NCBI GenBank assembly: GCA_036004685.1
Contig: DASYRE010000031.1
Span: 62,001 to 126,000 of the forward strand
Source: Candidatus Polarisedimenticolia bacterium
GTDB lineage: Bacteria > Acidobacteriota > Polarisedimenticolia > Gp22-AA2 > AA152
Direction: 5' to 3'
Length of the DNA stretch: 64,000 bases
Part shown: positions 17,985 through 26,931 of the stretch, in pieces
Layout of the letters: every line of letters begins with the position of its first letter
Position numbering within the stretch: position 1 is the stretch's first letter
Translations under genes and position numbers: made by a program
The notes under the pieces: model-generated
The model's database searches: none
What the model was told of the DNA's origin: nothing
Seen by the model: the letters and a program-made list of their open reading frames with translations, nothing else

Positions 17985-18689
17985 ATGATCAAGATCTCCC
18001 GTCGGCTCGTCCTTTCCGCGGCGGTCCTGGCAGCGCTCCCCTCCGTCGTGCAGGCCTCGGGAGGCTCGTCGATGCCGCCCCCGTCCCCCGGCCCCGGGTC
18101 GTCCTTTCCGTCGACTCCCCGGAAGCCCCCGGCGGAGGAAGCGATCGATCACTACAACGCCGGAGTCCGGATGCGCGACCGCGCCGTCGCCCTCCAGAAG
18201 GAAGCCGCCCAGGCGGCCGACGAGAAGGAGCGCGCCAAGCTCGAGAAGAAGGCGATGAAGGAATTCGACCGGGCGATCGGAGAATTCCGCGAAGCGGCGC
18301 AGAAGAACCCGCTGTTCTACCAGGCCAGCAGCGACCTGGGCTTCTGCCTGCGGAAGACGGGCGATTACCCCGCCGCCCTGGAGGCGTACGATCGCGCCAT
18401 CTCGCTCGCGCAGAACTACGCCCCGGCGATCGAGTACCGGGCCGAGGCCTATCTGGGGCTCGATCGCACCGAGGAGGCGAAGCAGGCCTACCTCCAGCTC
18501 TTCGCCAGCGACCGGGCGCGGGCGGACGAGCTGATGGCGGCGATGAAGGCGTGGGTGGAGAAGCACAGCGCCGCTCCCGGCCCGGTGGCGCCCGACGCCG
18601 TGAAGGAATTCTCGAGCTGGGTGCAGCAGCGCGAGGAGATCGCCACGCAGACTCCGAGCGTCTCACAGCTCCAAGAACGGAAGTGGTAG
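17985..18689 (+). CDS. Secreted TPR protein (paralogue of the 20008 gene)
   Basis: 234 residues. GGAGG lies 6 nt before ATG 17985, and the ATG one codon earlier is only 3 nt from it. After a signal peptide (RLVLSAAVLAALPSVVQA) comes a Pro-rich linker, a charged helix (EKERAKLEKKAMKEFDRAIG) and about three TPRs. The order and sequence are shared with the gene at 20008. The stop overlaps the next gene's GTG by 7 nt, so this protein and the di-heme peroxidase are translationally coupled. A periplasmic scaffold or assembly role for the peroxidase is possible but unproved. Confidence 0.85.
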   Translation: MIKISRRLVLSAAVLAALPSVVQASGGSSMPPPSPGPGSSFPSTPRKPPAEEAIDHYNAGVRMRDRAVALQKEAAQAADEKERAKLEKKAMKEFDRAIGEFREAAQKNPLFYQASSDLGFCLRKTGDYPAALEAYDRAISLAQNYAPAIEYRAEAYLGLDRTEEAKQAYLQLFASDRARADELMAAMKAWVEKHSAAPGPVAPDAVKEFSSWVQQREEIATQTPSVSQLQERKW

Positions 18690-19858
18690 CCGGCTCCTTC
18701 CTCCTCGTCGCGCTGTTTCTCGCCTTGGGCGGCGCCACCGCAGCGCGCGCCGCGGAGCCCGCGGAGCGTCCTTCCGCGCCTCCGGCCGCGTACGCCTGGC
18801 GCCTGCCGCCGGGCTTTCCCGTCCCGCTGGTCCCGGCGGACAACCCGCAGACGCAGGCCAAGGTCGATCTCGGCCGGCTCCTGTTCTACGAAAAGTCGCT
18901 GTCGGGCAACGGTAGCTACTCGTGCGCCTCGTGCCATCGCCAGGATCTCGCTTTCACCGACGGGCGGGCGCGGGCCCTCGGCTCCACGGGCGAAACGCAC
19001 CCGCGCAGCGCCATGAGCCTCGCGAACGTCGCCTATAGCGCGACTTTGACCTGGGCCGATGCGCGGCTGCGGCGGCTGGAGGATCAGGCCCTGATCCCGA
19101 TGGTCAACGATCATCCGGTCGAGATGGGCCTCGCCGGACGCGAGGCGGAAGTGCTCGCCAGGCTGCGGGCCTCTCCCGGCTACCCCGCGCGGTTCGCCGC
19201 CGCCTTCCCTCAGTCCTCCGGCCCCGTCACCATGGCGAACGCGGCGCGGGCCCTCGCCGCGTTCGAGAGAACGCTGCTCTCCGGAGACTCCCCCTACGAC
19301 CGGTTCGTCTACCGCGGGGACGGCGCGGCGCTCTCGGAGCCGGCCAAGCGCGGCATGAAGCTCTTCTTCTCGGACCGCCTCCACTGCTCCGTCTGCCACG
19401 GGGGATTCACCTTCTCCGGCCCCGTCGCGTTCGCCGGCCTGCGCCCCATCGACCCGGTCTTCCACAACACGGGGCTCTACAACCTCGGCGGGGCCGGCGC
19501 CTACCCCGAGGACGACCCGGGACTGTGGAAGATCACCGGAAAGCGGGAGGACATGGGGCGATTCCGCGCTCCCACCCTCCGGAACATCGAGCTGACGGCC
19601 CCCTACATGCACGACGGGAGCATCGCCACGCTGGAGGGAGTGGTCGATCACTACGCGCGCGGGGGAAGAACCATCACGGAGGGGCCCTACGGCGGAGCCG
19701 GCCGCGACAGTCCCTGGAAAAGCGAGCTGGTGGCTGGGTTCGAGCTGGACGCGCCCGGCCGCCAGGATCTGGTCGAATTCCTGCGAAGCCTCACCGATCG
19801 CTCCTTCCTGACCGATCCTTCGTTCTCCGATCCGCATGCGCCGCCCCCCGACCCCTGA
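18683..19858 (+). CDS. Di-heme cytochrome c peroxidase / MauG family protein
   Basis: 391 residues from GTG 18683, which overlaps the upstream TPR gene. The signal peptide is FLLVALFLALGGATAARA. Two CxxCH heme sites are present: CASCHRQD near residue 75 and CSVCHGGF near residue 240. The family hallmark RAPTLRNIELTAPYMHDGS follows. Length and order fit bacterial CcpA/MauG enzymes, which reduce H2O2 or carry out long-range oxidations in the periplasm. The electron donor and exact substrate cannot be read from the sequence. It is bracketed by two paralogous TPR genes. Confidence 0.93.
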   Translation: MVAGSFLLVALFLALGGATAARAAEPAERPSAPPAAYAWRLPPGFPVPLVPADNPQTQAKVDLGRLLFYEKSLSGNGSYSCASCHRQDLAFTDGRARALGSTGETHPRSAMSLANVAYSATLTWADARLRRLEDQALIPMVNDHPVEMGLAGREAEVLARLRASPGYPARFAAAFPQSSGPVTMANAARALAAFERTLLSGDSPYDRFVYRGDGAALSEPAKRGMKLFFSDRLHCSVCHGGFTFSGPVAFAGLRPIDPVFHNTGLYNLGGAGAYPEDDPGLWKITGKREDMGRFRAPTLRNIELTAPYMHDGSIATLEGVVDHYARGGRTITEGPYGGAGRDSPWKSELVAGFELDAPGRQDLVEFLRSLTDRSFLTDPSFSDPHAPPPDP

Positions 19859-20007
19859 ACGCGAATAAAAAGACAAAGCGTCCGCTTCCGGACACTGCCC
19901 GCATCCCGTGCTGCGCCGGCTCCGCGGCGATCCGCCTGAAGTCGTGAACTCAATCCTCGCGCCAACGTAAAACAGAAAGAGACGGGGGTGAGGCTTGGAG
20001 GGAAAGA

Positions 20008-20670
20008 ATGCGCAACGGCGCGTGGGGATTGGCTTCCGTGGGGTTCTTCCTGATCCTCTCCTGGCCGCCCGATCCAGCCTGGGGCGGCGACGCTCCTTCT
20101 CCCGACCCGCAACCTCCTGCCGTTCGGTCCCTCTCCGAGGCCGACGTCGTCCGCTTCAGGAAGGGCCTCAAGATCAAGGACAAGGCGCGGGCGTTTGACC
20201 AGAACGCCGCCCGGGCCGCCGATGCGGCCGAGCGCGGCCGTCTCGAAAAGAGGGCGGCGCGGGAGTTCGAGCGGGCGATCGGCCAATTCCGGCAGGCTGT
20301 CCGCCTGAACCCTTCCTTCCACCAGGCCTTCGCCGAGCTGGGCTACGCTTTGTGGAAGCGCGGCGACCCCGACTCCGCCATCAAGGCCTACGAGCGGGCG
20401 CTTCTCCTCGAGCCCACTTATCCGCAGACCATCGCCTACCGGGCCGAGACCTGGCTGGCGCTCGAACGGCTCGAAGAAGCGAAGCAGGATTACGTGCGTC
20501 TCTTCCTGAACGACCCGTCGCTGGCCGAGTCGCTCCTCGCGGTCATGAAGGATTGGCTGGCGAGGCACCGGGACGCGCCGGGGAAGATCGATCCCGTGGA
20601 CGTGAGAGAATTCTCGCGCTGGGTGGCCGGCCGGGAGAAAATCGCCCGGGAGAGGCCCGCCGCCTGCTGA
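20008..20670 (+). CDS. Secreted TPR protein (paralogue of the 17985 gene)
   Basis: 220 residues; GGAGGG lies 5-6 nt before ATG 20008. The signal peptide (GFFLILSWPPDPAWG) is followed by the same layout as the gene at 17985. That layout is a charged helix (RGRLEKRAAREFERAIGQFR), TPRs (NPSFHQAFAELGYALWKRGD) and a closing segment around VREFSRWVAGREKIA. The two copies flank the di-heme peroxidase, so this is a duplicated accessory gene. No enzymatic motif. Confidence 0.85.
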   Translation: MRNGAWGLASVGFFLILSWPPDPAWGGDAPSPDPQPPAVRSLSEADVVRFRKGLKIKDKARAFDQNAARAADAAERGRLEKRAAREFERAIGQFRQAVRLNPSFHQAFAELGYALWKRGDPDSAIKAYERALLLEPTYPQTIAYRAETWLALERLEEAKQDYVRLFLNDPSLAESLLAVMKDWLARHRDAPGKIDPVDVREFSRWVAGREKIARERPAAC

Positions 20671-20716
20671 AGGCCGGCCGGCGAGCCGGCGGGTCACCCC
20701 GAGCGAGCCGTGTCCC

Positions 20717-22066
20717 TCAGCCGCGCAGCGCGTACCCTTCCGACTTGGCCACGTAGGCCGCCGCCGTGATGTCGCCGGTCACGTTCAGGACCGTCCGGCA
20801 CATGTCCAGGATCCGGTCGACACCCAGAATGATTCCGATCCCCTCGGCCGGAACTCCCACCGTCACCAGTAGCGCCATCACCGTCGGCAGCGAGCCGCCC
20901 GGCACGCCGGCCGTGCCGATCCCCGCGAGTATCGAAAGAAGCACGACGGTGATCTGGCCGCCCAGGCTCAGGTGGATTCCGAAGAACTGCGCCAGGAAGA
21001 GAACGGTGATCCCTTCGTACAAGGCGCTGCCGTTCTGGTTGAGGGTCGAGCCCAAGGTCAGGACGAAGCCGCCGATCTCCCTCGGGATTCCCAGCTCTTT
21101 CTCGGCCACGCGCAGCGTCGTGGGCAGGGTGGCGTTGCTGGAAGAGGTGGAGAAGGCGGTGAGCATCACCTCCCGGATCCGCGCGAAGAACAGGGTGGGC
21201 GGATACTTCACTACGACCTTGAGCATCACGGAATAGGTGACGAATTGATGCAAGGCGAGCCCGACCAGGACGGTCGCGACGTACAGGGCGAGCTTCGCCA
21301 GGACGTCGAGCCCCGAGCGGGCCATGACGGTGAAGATCAGCGCCGCCACCCCGAAGGGGGCGAGCTGCATGGCCATGTCGATCACCTTCATGACCACCTC
21401 GAAAACGGCCTGCAGCCAGAGCAGCAGCGGCTCGACCACCCGCCGTTCGGCGAGCGTCGCGGCGATCCCGAGAAACAGCGCGAAGACCATCACCGCCAGG
21501 ATGTCGCCTCGGAAGGCGTTCACCATCGCCTCGAGGGGATTCTGCGGGATGAGATCCAGGAAGATCTGCAGTCCCGTCTTGGGGGCCGGCGGCTTTTGAA
21601 CCTCGGCGGAAGAGCGCCCCAGGATCTCCATGAGCCCGGCGCGCGAGGCTTCGGACAGCCCCTCTCCGGGGCGCACCAGATTCGCCAGGCCGACGCCGAT
21701 GAGGACCGAAATCGCGCTGAGGAGGACCGTGAATGCGAGGGTCTTGATGCCGACGCGCCCGAGGCGGCGGACGTCCCCGAGCTCCGCGACGCCCAGGATC
21801 AGCGCCGAGACGACCAGGGGGATGACGACCATGAAGATGAGGCGGAGAAAGATCTGGCCGGCGGGATAGGTGACGTTGTCGATGAAGCTCCGGAGGGCGG
21901 GGCTGTCGCCGGCCGTGAGATTCGCGGCGATCCCGAGGATCATCCCGGCGATCATTCCGTAGAAGATCCGGGTGTGCAGCGGGGACTTCTTCTTGGCCGC
22001 GGGCGGAGGCCCGGAGGGCGGCGGGCCGGGTCTCACGAATCCGGGCGGGTGCGAGTCCTCTCTCAA
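20717..22066 (-). CDS. Dicarboxylate/amino acid:cation symporter (DAACS family)
   Basis: About 449 residues. No ATG lies near the N-terminus. TTG 22066 has GGGAGGG just upstream; TTG 22087 is also possible. Eight membrane segments and two re-entrant hairpins are expected for this GltP/DctA-type fold. The serine-rich hairpin TSSSNATLPTTL, the NQNGSALYE motif (NMDGT in relatives) and GVDRILDMCRTVLNVTGD are the substrate- and cation-binding elements. It imports C4-dicarboxylates, glutamate or aspartate with H+ or Na+; which one cannot be decided from the sequence. It stands alone on this strand. Confidence 0.92.
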   Translation of the reverse strand: MREDSHPPGFVRPGPPPSGPPPAAKKKSPLHTRIFYGMIAGMILGIAANLTAGDSPALRSFIDNVTYPAGQIFLRLIFMVVIPLVVSALILGVAELGDVRRLGRVGIKTLAFTVLLSAISVLIGVGLANLVRPGEGLSEASRAGLMEILGRSSAEVQKPPAPKTGLQIFLDLIPQNPLEAMVNAFRGDILAVMVFALFLGIAATLAERRVVEPLLLWLQAVFEVVMKVIDMAMQLAPFGVAALIFTVMARSGLDVLAKLALYVATVLVGLALHQFVTYSVMLKVVVKYPPTLFFARIREVMLTAFSTSSSNATLPTTLRVAEKELGIPREIGGFVLTLGSTLNQNGSALYEGITVLFLAQFFGIHLSLGGQITVVLLSILAGIGTAGVPGGSLPTVMALLVTVGVPAEGIGIILGVDRILDMCRTVLNVTGDITAAAYVAKSEGYALRG

Positions 22067-22174
22067 CGGCCCTCCCGTGCGATGCAAGGCGAAGAGCGCC
22101 GCTTAGCCTAGCACAGGAGTCCGATTCGCTCACCGGGGGACGGCCCCCGGTGGACTGCGGGAGAAAACCGGGCG

Positions 22175-23614
22175 CTACTCGGTTCTCAAGGCGAGAAGCG
22201 GATCGACCCGGCTGGCGCGGCGGGCCGGCAGGTAGGCGGCCAGCAGGAGGATGGCGAGGAGGAGAAGCGCCGCGGCGGCCAGGAGAAACGGATCGTGCGG
22301 CCGGATGCCGAACAGCAGCGAGCGCGCCAGACCTCCCGCCGCCCACGCCGCCGGCAGACCGACACCGAGGCCGATCGCGGCCATCGTCATCGCCTCGCGC
22401 AGCACCAGGGCACGCACGCCGCGCGCGCTCGCCCCGAGCGCCATGCGGATTCCGATCTCGGAAGTCCGCCGCAGGACGGTGTAGGTCATCGTGCCATACA
22501 ACCCGATCGCCGCGAGCAGGGCGGCGACGAGGCCGAAGCAGATCGACAGCGCCGCCAGCAGACGCTGGCCGGAGAGCGAATCGTCCCTTTGCTGGGACAG
22601 GGTCTTGACGCCGGAGACGGGGAGGACGGTGTCCCAGCGCCGGACCGCCCCGCGCAGCGCCGGCACCAGGGTGCCGAAAGCAAGAGTGGAGCGCACGTAG
22701 AAAGTCGCCGAGCCGAGGTTCGGGTCCTGGGCATAGGGAAGGTAGACGAAGGGGCCCTTCTCCTGTCGCACGGAGGTGTGCTTGCTGTCTGCCGCCACGC
22801 CGACGATCTCGATGTCCAGTCTCGTGTCCGGCCCGGATCCGAAGGCCAGCCGCCGGCCGAGCGGATCCCGTCCGACGAAGTAGCGGCGCCTGAAAGTCTC
22901 GTTGATCACGGCGACCTTCGGGCTCTCCGAGGTGTCGGACTCCCGGAATTCACGCCCGCTCAGGATCGGCACTCCCATCGTCTCGAAGTAGCGCGGCCCG
23001 ACCCAGTTGTTCGCGACCTGGACTCCGCGCGGCCCGCCATCGTAGCCTTCGACAGTCATGTTATATCCGGCGCTGCTGTCCGCCAGCACGGGGATCTCTG
23101 CGGCGGTGGCGCCGGCCACCCCGGGCAGGGCGCCGCAATCCTGACGGATCCGATCCAGGAGCGCGAGGGTCCCATCCGGCGTGTAGCCCAGGAGCGCGGG
23201 CTCGATCGAGAAGGTTCCCAGCTCGTCGACCCGCATGCCGACGTCGACCCGCAGGAGCTGCCGCAGGCTCAGGCCGAACAGTCCGGCGGCTACCAGCAGG
23301 AGGGTGGTGAAAGCGATCTGGGCCGTGACCAGGCCCTTGCGGAGACGCACCTGGCCCGGCGCTGTTCCAGCTCCGGCGCCCTGCTCCTTGATCGCGGAAG
23401 CCAGCTCCAGCCTCGTGGAGCGGGCGGCCGGCAGCAGACCGGACAGCAGGGCGGTGAACAAAGAAGCGCTGAACGTGAACGTCAGCATGCGGAGATCGAG
23501 ACTGTTGGACAACGAGGCGGCCCCGCTGTCCGCCGGGAACAGGCCGAGCATCGCATCGATCGACCACGAAGCAACCAGCAGGCCGAGGGCGCCACCGACA
23601 AGCGAAAGCAGCAC
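22175..23614 (-). pseudogene. ADOP-type FtsX/MacB-like ABC permease, N-terminus missing
   Basis: 479 residues from GTG 23614. It covers only the second half of an acidobacterial duplicated orphan permease (TIGR03434). The frame opens in the middle of the family at RRLAESVLLSLVGGALGLL, then has FtsX helices, a periplasmic domain and the C-terminal PARRASRVDPLLALRTE. The usual N-terminal MacB-like periplasmic domain and first helices are absent. Immediately upstream in the same frame is the tail of another permease ending in a stop. GGAG lies 3 nt before the GTG, so a shortened protein could still be made, but a remnant is more likely. Confidence 0.65.
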
Positions 23615-23635
23615 GCTCTCCGCCAGGCGGCGCGC

Positions 23636-23728
23636 CTATTCGTTCCGCAGCACCGCCATCGGGTCCAGGCGCGCCGCCCGGCGCGCCGGAAGGTAGCAGG
23701 CGAGCAGCGCGGCGGCGCAGAGGATCAA
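23636..23728 (-). pseudogene. C-terminal remnant of a second ADOP/MacB-like permease
   Basis: About 30 codons read LACYLPARRAARLDPMAVLRNE and then stop at 23636-23638. This is the conserved C-terminal end of FtsX/MacB-type permeases. Only three codons separate the stop from the RRLAESVLL sequence of the next permease fragment, in the same frame. Nothing recognisable precedes it, and I see nothing in 23729-23955. It marks a deletion between tandem permease genes. Confidence 0.6.
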
Positions 23729-23955
23729 CGGGCGGCGGCGCGTCAGGAACCGGCGGCGGCTGCAGGCGCCGTGCCATGCGGCCGGGTTCCTTAATGCCTC
23801 ATTCCAGGAGTCTTGCCCGAATCGCTGCGACGCGGCCCCCCGGCCGCCGTCCGGAGATGGGATCCGCCATTCCGGGATCGGACACCAAAAGCGAGCAAGA
23901 GGAAGAATCTCGTCAAGGCCTTGCGCGGGAGGCGCGCAGGACCAAGATTCTCCCT

Positions 23956-24225
23956 ATGAAGAAAACCGGCGGTGGATTCGGTTATGTGATCGCCCTCGTG
24001 GCCCTCGTGATCCTCCTTCTCCTGTCGGCGAAGGCCTGGAAGGGAGCCGCTCCCGCGGCGGCTCAGGCGCTCAAGCCGGGCGCTTCCGGCGGCGTTCCCG
24101 ATCATGGCCAGACGGGGGCCGGCGAAGCGATCCGCTCGGGAAACCTCCCGGACATGAAAAAAATGGGGCAGAACACCGACGCCCACGTGCAACAGGTCAA
24201 CGAGGCGGCCCACGGTCAGGACTAG
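23956..24225 (+). CDS. Small single-pass membrane protein
   Basis: 89 residues from ATG 23956 (an open frame continues upstream to 23776 but is Arg-rich and unlike a protein). A membrane segment (YVIALVALVILLLLSAKAW) sits at residues 9-27, then an Ala/Gly-rich and polar tail with DMKKMGQNTDAHVQQVNEA. No family recognised. The ribosome site is poor. It converges on the DUF1579 gene. Confidence 0.45.
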   Translation: MKKTGGGFGYVIALVALVILLLLSAKAWKGAAPAAAQALKPGASGGVPDHGQTGAGEAIRSGNLPDMKKMGQNTDAHVQQVNEAAHGQD

Positions 24226-24237
24226 GAGTTTGCCGGG

Positions 24238-24699
24238 TTACTTCCGGTAGGCGGCCTCGAGGAACTTCGCCCACTGCTTCCCGTCCCGGGAATTTTCCAT
24301 CAGCAGGCTGAATCGGTTGTCGCCTTCGAGCCGGTAGGTGTGCCGGCTGTGCCCCATGGGACCTGCTTGCTCGAAGATCAGGCTGTCTCCCTGCCATTTC
24401 CCCTGCATCGGCTCGCCGCAGGGCGAGCCCATCGAATCGAACCAGTGCATGGTGTAGCAGCTCGCCTTCCCGTCGTAGCCGTAGACGCCGTGGCCGCGGT
24501 AGCTGGGCTGGCCGCCGCGCTCCTGGACGTAGTCGGTCAGCAGGAAGAACCCGTCCAGCTCGATCCGGGATTGAAAGCGTCCGGTGGCCTGCCCGCCCTT
24601 CGGGTCCCAGGGCGACGGGTACATCGTCTCCTCGCCGGCCCAGGTCCCGCTCAGTGCCTGCAGTTTCCGGTGCTGTTCCTGAGGCTTGGGCATTTCCAT
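24238..24699 (-). CDS. DUF1579 family protein
   Basis: 153 residues. AAAGGAG lies 6 nt before ATG 24699. It begins KPQEQHRKLQALSGTWAGEE and has ATGRFQSRIELDGFFLLTDY, both typical of DUF1579, a small lipocalin-like cytosolic family without a known role. It is 12 bp downstream of a small membrane-protein gene and probably belongs to the transcript that begins with the ParB-like gene at 28338. Confidence 0.88.
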   Translation of the reverse strand: MEMPKPQEQHRKLQALSGTWAGEETMYPSPWDPKGGQATGRFQSRIELDGFFLLTDYVQERGGQPSYRGHGVYGYDGKASCYTMHWFDSMGSPCGEPMQGKWQGDSLIFEQAGPMGHSRHTYRLEGDNRFSLLMENSRDGKQWAKFLEAAYRK

Positions 24700-24711
24700 G
24701 ACGCGCTCCTT

Positions 24712-25086
24712 TCAGGCTGCCGAGTTGGCTTCGCGGCGCGGAGCCCGGCCGAAGCGATAGGTGGCGTAGCCGACGATGGCGCCCAGGACGCTCCCGGGCA
24801 GCATGATCTCGGGATAGTGATAGTTCCCCGCCGGGTCGGGCGACATCGCCGCGGTCGCCCAGCTCAGGAGAAAGCCGATGCCGAGGCCGCAGAGAATTCC
24901 CAGCGGGAGCGAGCGAAGCTTGACGGCCAGGAATCCGGTGAGCAGACCGGTGACGAGCCCCTTGAACGTGGAGCCGATGATGATCGACGTCATCACCGTC
25001 GCGACCGCCGGGTAGGCGAAGGCCCCCAGACCGTCCAGGAGCCCCAGCGCCGCGCCGAGGACCAGGCCCAATACAGGTTTGGACAT
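24712..25086 (-). CDS. Small integral membrane protein, unknown function
   Basis: 124 residues. AAAGGAGGTG ends 6 nt before ATG 25086, a very strong ribosome site. Four hydrophobic segments rich in Gly and Ala (VLGLVLGAALGLLDGLGAF, FKGLVTGLLTGFLAV, LGILCGLGIGFLLSW, PGSVLGAIVGYATYRF) suggest a compact membrane protein. No family is recognised. It lies between the kinase gene (50 bp upstream) and the DUF1579 gene (12 bp downstream). Confidence 0.75.
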   Translation of the reverse strand: MSKPVLGLVLGAALGLLDGLGAFAYPAVATVMTSIIIGSTFKGLVTGLLTGFLAVKLRSLPLGILCGLGIGFLLSWATAAMSPDPAGNYHYPEIMLPGSVLGAIVGYATYRFGRAPRREANSAA

Positions 25087-25135
25087 TGGAAACACCTCCT
25101 TTCGGATGTCTTGTTACCCGGGGACGGCGGATCGT

Positions 25136-26170
25136 TTACCGCCGGGCGAAAAAAAGGACGAGAACGCGCATCAGGAGGTAGGCGGCGATCAGGAACGCCA
25201 GCACGCGGTTCCGCGCCAGAAAGCGGGCGCTCTTCCCGAAGAGTCCGAGAGGCCGGGCCTGGACCGGCAGCGCGTCGAGGAAGCGATCGACGTCGGCCGA
25301 CAACTCGCCGACGCCCCGGTAGCGCGCGGCGGGATCCCGGGCCATGGCACGGTCGCAGATCGCTTCCAGGTCGCGGGGGATCGCGGCATCAATCTGCCGC
25401 AGCGGAGGCGCCGCGCCGTCGCGCGCCTGGCGCAGCGTCTCCTCCCGATCGGATCCCTGGAAGGGAGGGCGTCCGGAGAGAAGGAAATAGAGGAGCGCCC
25501 CGAGGGCGTGGACGTCGGTGCGCTCGTCGAGCCGGTGGTTTTCGCCGCGCGCCTGCTCCGGCGCCATGTAGGCGGGCGTTCCCAGGATGGCCCCCTCGGC
25601 CGTCCCGCCCGGATTCCCGGGAGCACCGCCGGCGAACGTGACCTGCTCGTCGAGCCGGGACGCGAGGATCTTCGCCACTCCCCAGTCCATCACGAGGGCC
25701 TCTCCGAACGATCCCACCATGACGTTCTCGGGCTTCAGATCCCGATGGATGACGCCCCGGGCGTGCGCGAAGGCGACCGCCTCGCAGATCTTCTGGAACA
25801 GCCGGAGCATCTCGGGGCGGGTCGGTCCCTTCCGTCTCCATTCGTCGAGCCTCTCGCCGCGCACGTACTTCATGACGTAGAAGACGCTGCCGTCGGCGAG
25901 CGGGCCGAGGTCGTGCACGGGGACGATGTTGGGATGCTCGAGCCGGGCGAGAAGCCGGGCCTCCGCCCGGATCCGGGCAGTGAGGCCGCCGCGCGGATCG
26001 GGGACGGTCAAAACCTTCAAGGCCGCCTCTCTTCCCAGCTCCTGGTCCTCGACCAGGTAGACGGTCCCCATGCCGCCCCGGCCGAGACGCCGGATCAGGC
26101 GGTAGCGCGTCCCCGACAGATCGGGGCTTTCGGAGACCTCGCGAAGCCGCCGGAGCACCCGGTCGTCCAT
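25136..26170 (-). CDS. Ser/Thr protein kinase with C-terminal membrane anchor
   Basis: 344 residues. ATG 26170 overlaps the sigma-factor stop codon by 1 nt, so the two are translationally coupled. A Hanks-type kinase domain spans ~20-290: GRGGMGTVY glycine loop, AALKVL lysine, HRDLKPENVM catalytic loop, DWG in place of DFG, GTPAYMAPEQ activation segment. One membrane helix near the C-terminus (AFLIAAYLLMRVLVLFF) leaves no extracytoplasmic sensor domain, so the signal must be intracellular or within the membrane. Direct pairing with a sigma factor suggests the kinase controls that factor's activity; this is inference. Confidence 0.93.
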   Translation of the reverse strand: MDDRVLRRLREVSESPDLSGTRYRLIRRLGRGGMGTVYLVEDQELGREAALKVLTVPDPRGGLTARIRAEARLLARLEHPNIVPVHDLGPLADGSVFYVMKYVRGERLDEWRRKGPTRPEMLRLFQKICEAVAFAHARGVIHRDLKPENVMVGSFGEALVMDWGVAKILASRLDEQVTFAGGAPGNPGGTAEGAILGTPAYMAPEQARGENHRLDERTDVHALGALLYFLLSGRPPFQGSDREETLRQARDGAAPPLRQIDAAIPRDLEAICDRAMARDPAARYRGVGELSADVDRFLDALPVQARPLGLFGKSARFLARNRVLAFLIAAYLLMRVLVLFFARR

Positions 26171-26931
26171 CACGGCTTCTCCCCGCCCTCGCCGAGGAGG
26201 ACGCGAGCCTCGCGGCGGAACTCCTCGTCGCTGGCGGTCATCTCGCGGAGCTTGTCCAGGAGGATCCGCCGGAACTCCCGGCGGGCGAAGGCGAGGTGGT
26301 TCGTCACGTCGGTCGCCCGGACGCCGAGCTCGGCGCCGAGAGCTTCGTAGGTGAGCCGCCCCTCGCCGCAATCCTGGAGATCGTAACGCTCGAAAATCCT
26401 GAACTGGAGCGTCTTGCCGCGCGCCTCGCACTCGGAGCGCAAGGCCTGCAGCGAGAGATTGAAGAGGCCGCGGACCCATTCGGCCTCGAAATAGGTCTCG
26501 GGCGAGTCCGGCGAGCGGAGCGCCGCATCCGTCAGCTCCCCCTCGGCGCCGCGGAAATCGAGGGAGAGGGGGATTTCGCCGCCGCCGCGCTTGAGGCGCA
26601 GATGGTCACGGCGTTGATTGGCCAGATAGGCGTCGAGGCAGGTCCGCACGTAGGTCCGGAATCGCGCCCGGGAGGGATCGTACGACTCGAAGAATTCCTT
26701 CTCCATCGCCCTCAGGAAGAAGCCCTGGGTCAGATCCTCCGCCTCCTCGTTCGATCGCCCCCACTTCACGCGGATGTACTTGTAGACCGGCCTCCAGTAG
26801 CCGGAGATCAGGCTTTCGAGCGAGCGGGCGCGCGCCGCGGGCTCGGCGCTGCGGAGGCCGAGGATGGCCGACCCGCGGGTGGTCGGAAAACGATCGCCGC
26901 CTCGGACCGGACCGCCGCGGCTCACCGTCAT
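26170..26931 (-). CDS. ECF-like RNA polymerase sigma factor
   Basis: 253 residues. ATG 26931 overlaps the stop of the zinc-ribbon gene. Region 2 lies at ~35-110: YWRPVYKYIRVKWGRS, EEAEDLTQGFFLRAM, ARFRTYVRTCLDAYLANQRR. Region 4 is near 190-235: LTYEALGAELGVRATDVTNH followed by the recognition helix. Regions 1.2 and 3 are absent, as in the ECF group. The linker between regions 2 and 4 and a 25-residue C-terminal tail are longer than in minimal ECF factors. There is no anti-sigma gene next to it; a membrane-anchored kinase takes that place. Target promoters are unknown. Confidence 0.85.
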   Translation of the reverse strand: MTVSRGGPVRGGDRFPTTRGSAILGLRSAEPAARARSLESLISGYWRPVYKYIRVKWGRSNEEAEDLTQGFFLRAMEKEFFESYDPSRARFRTYVRTCLDAYLANQRRDHLRLKRGGGEIPLSLDFRGAEGELTDAALRSPDSPETYFEAEWVRGLFNLSLQALRSECEARGKTLQFRIFERYDLQDCGEGRLTYEALGAELGVRATDVTNHLAFARREFRRILLDKLREMTASDEEFRREARVLLGEGGEKP

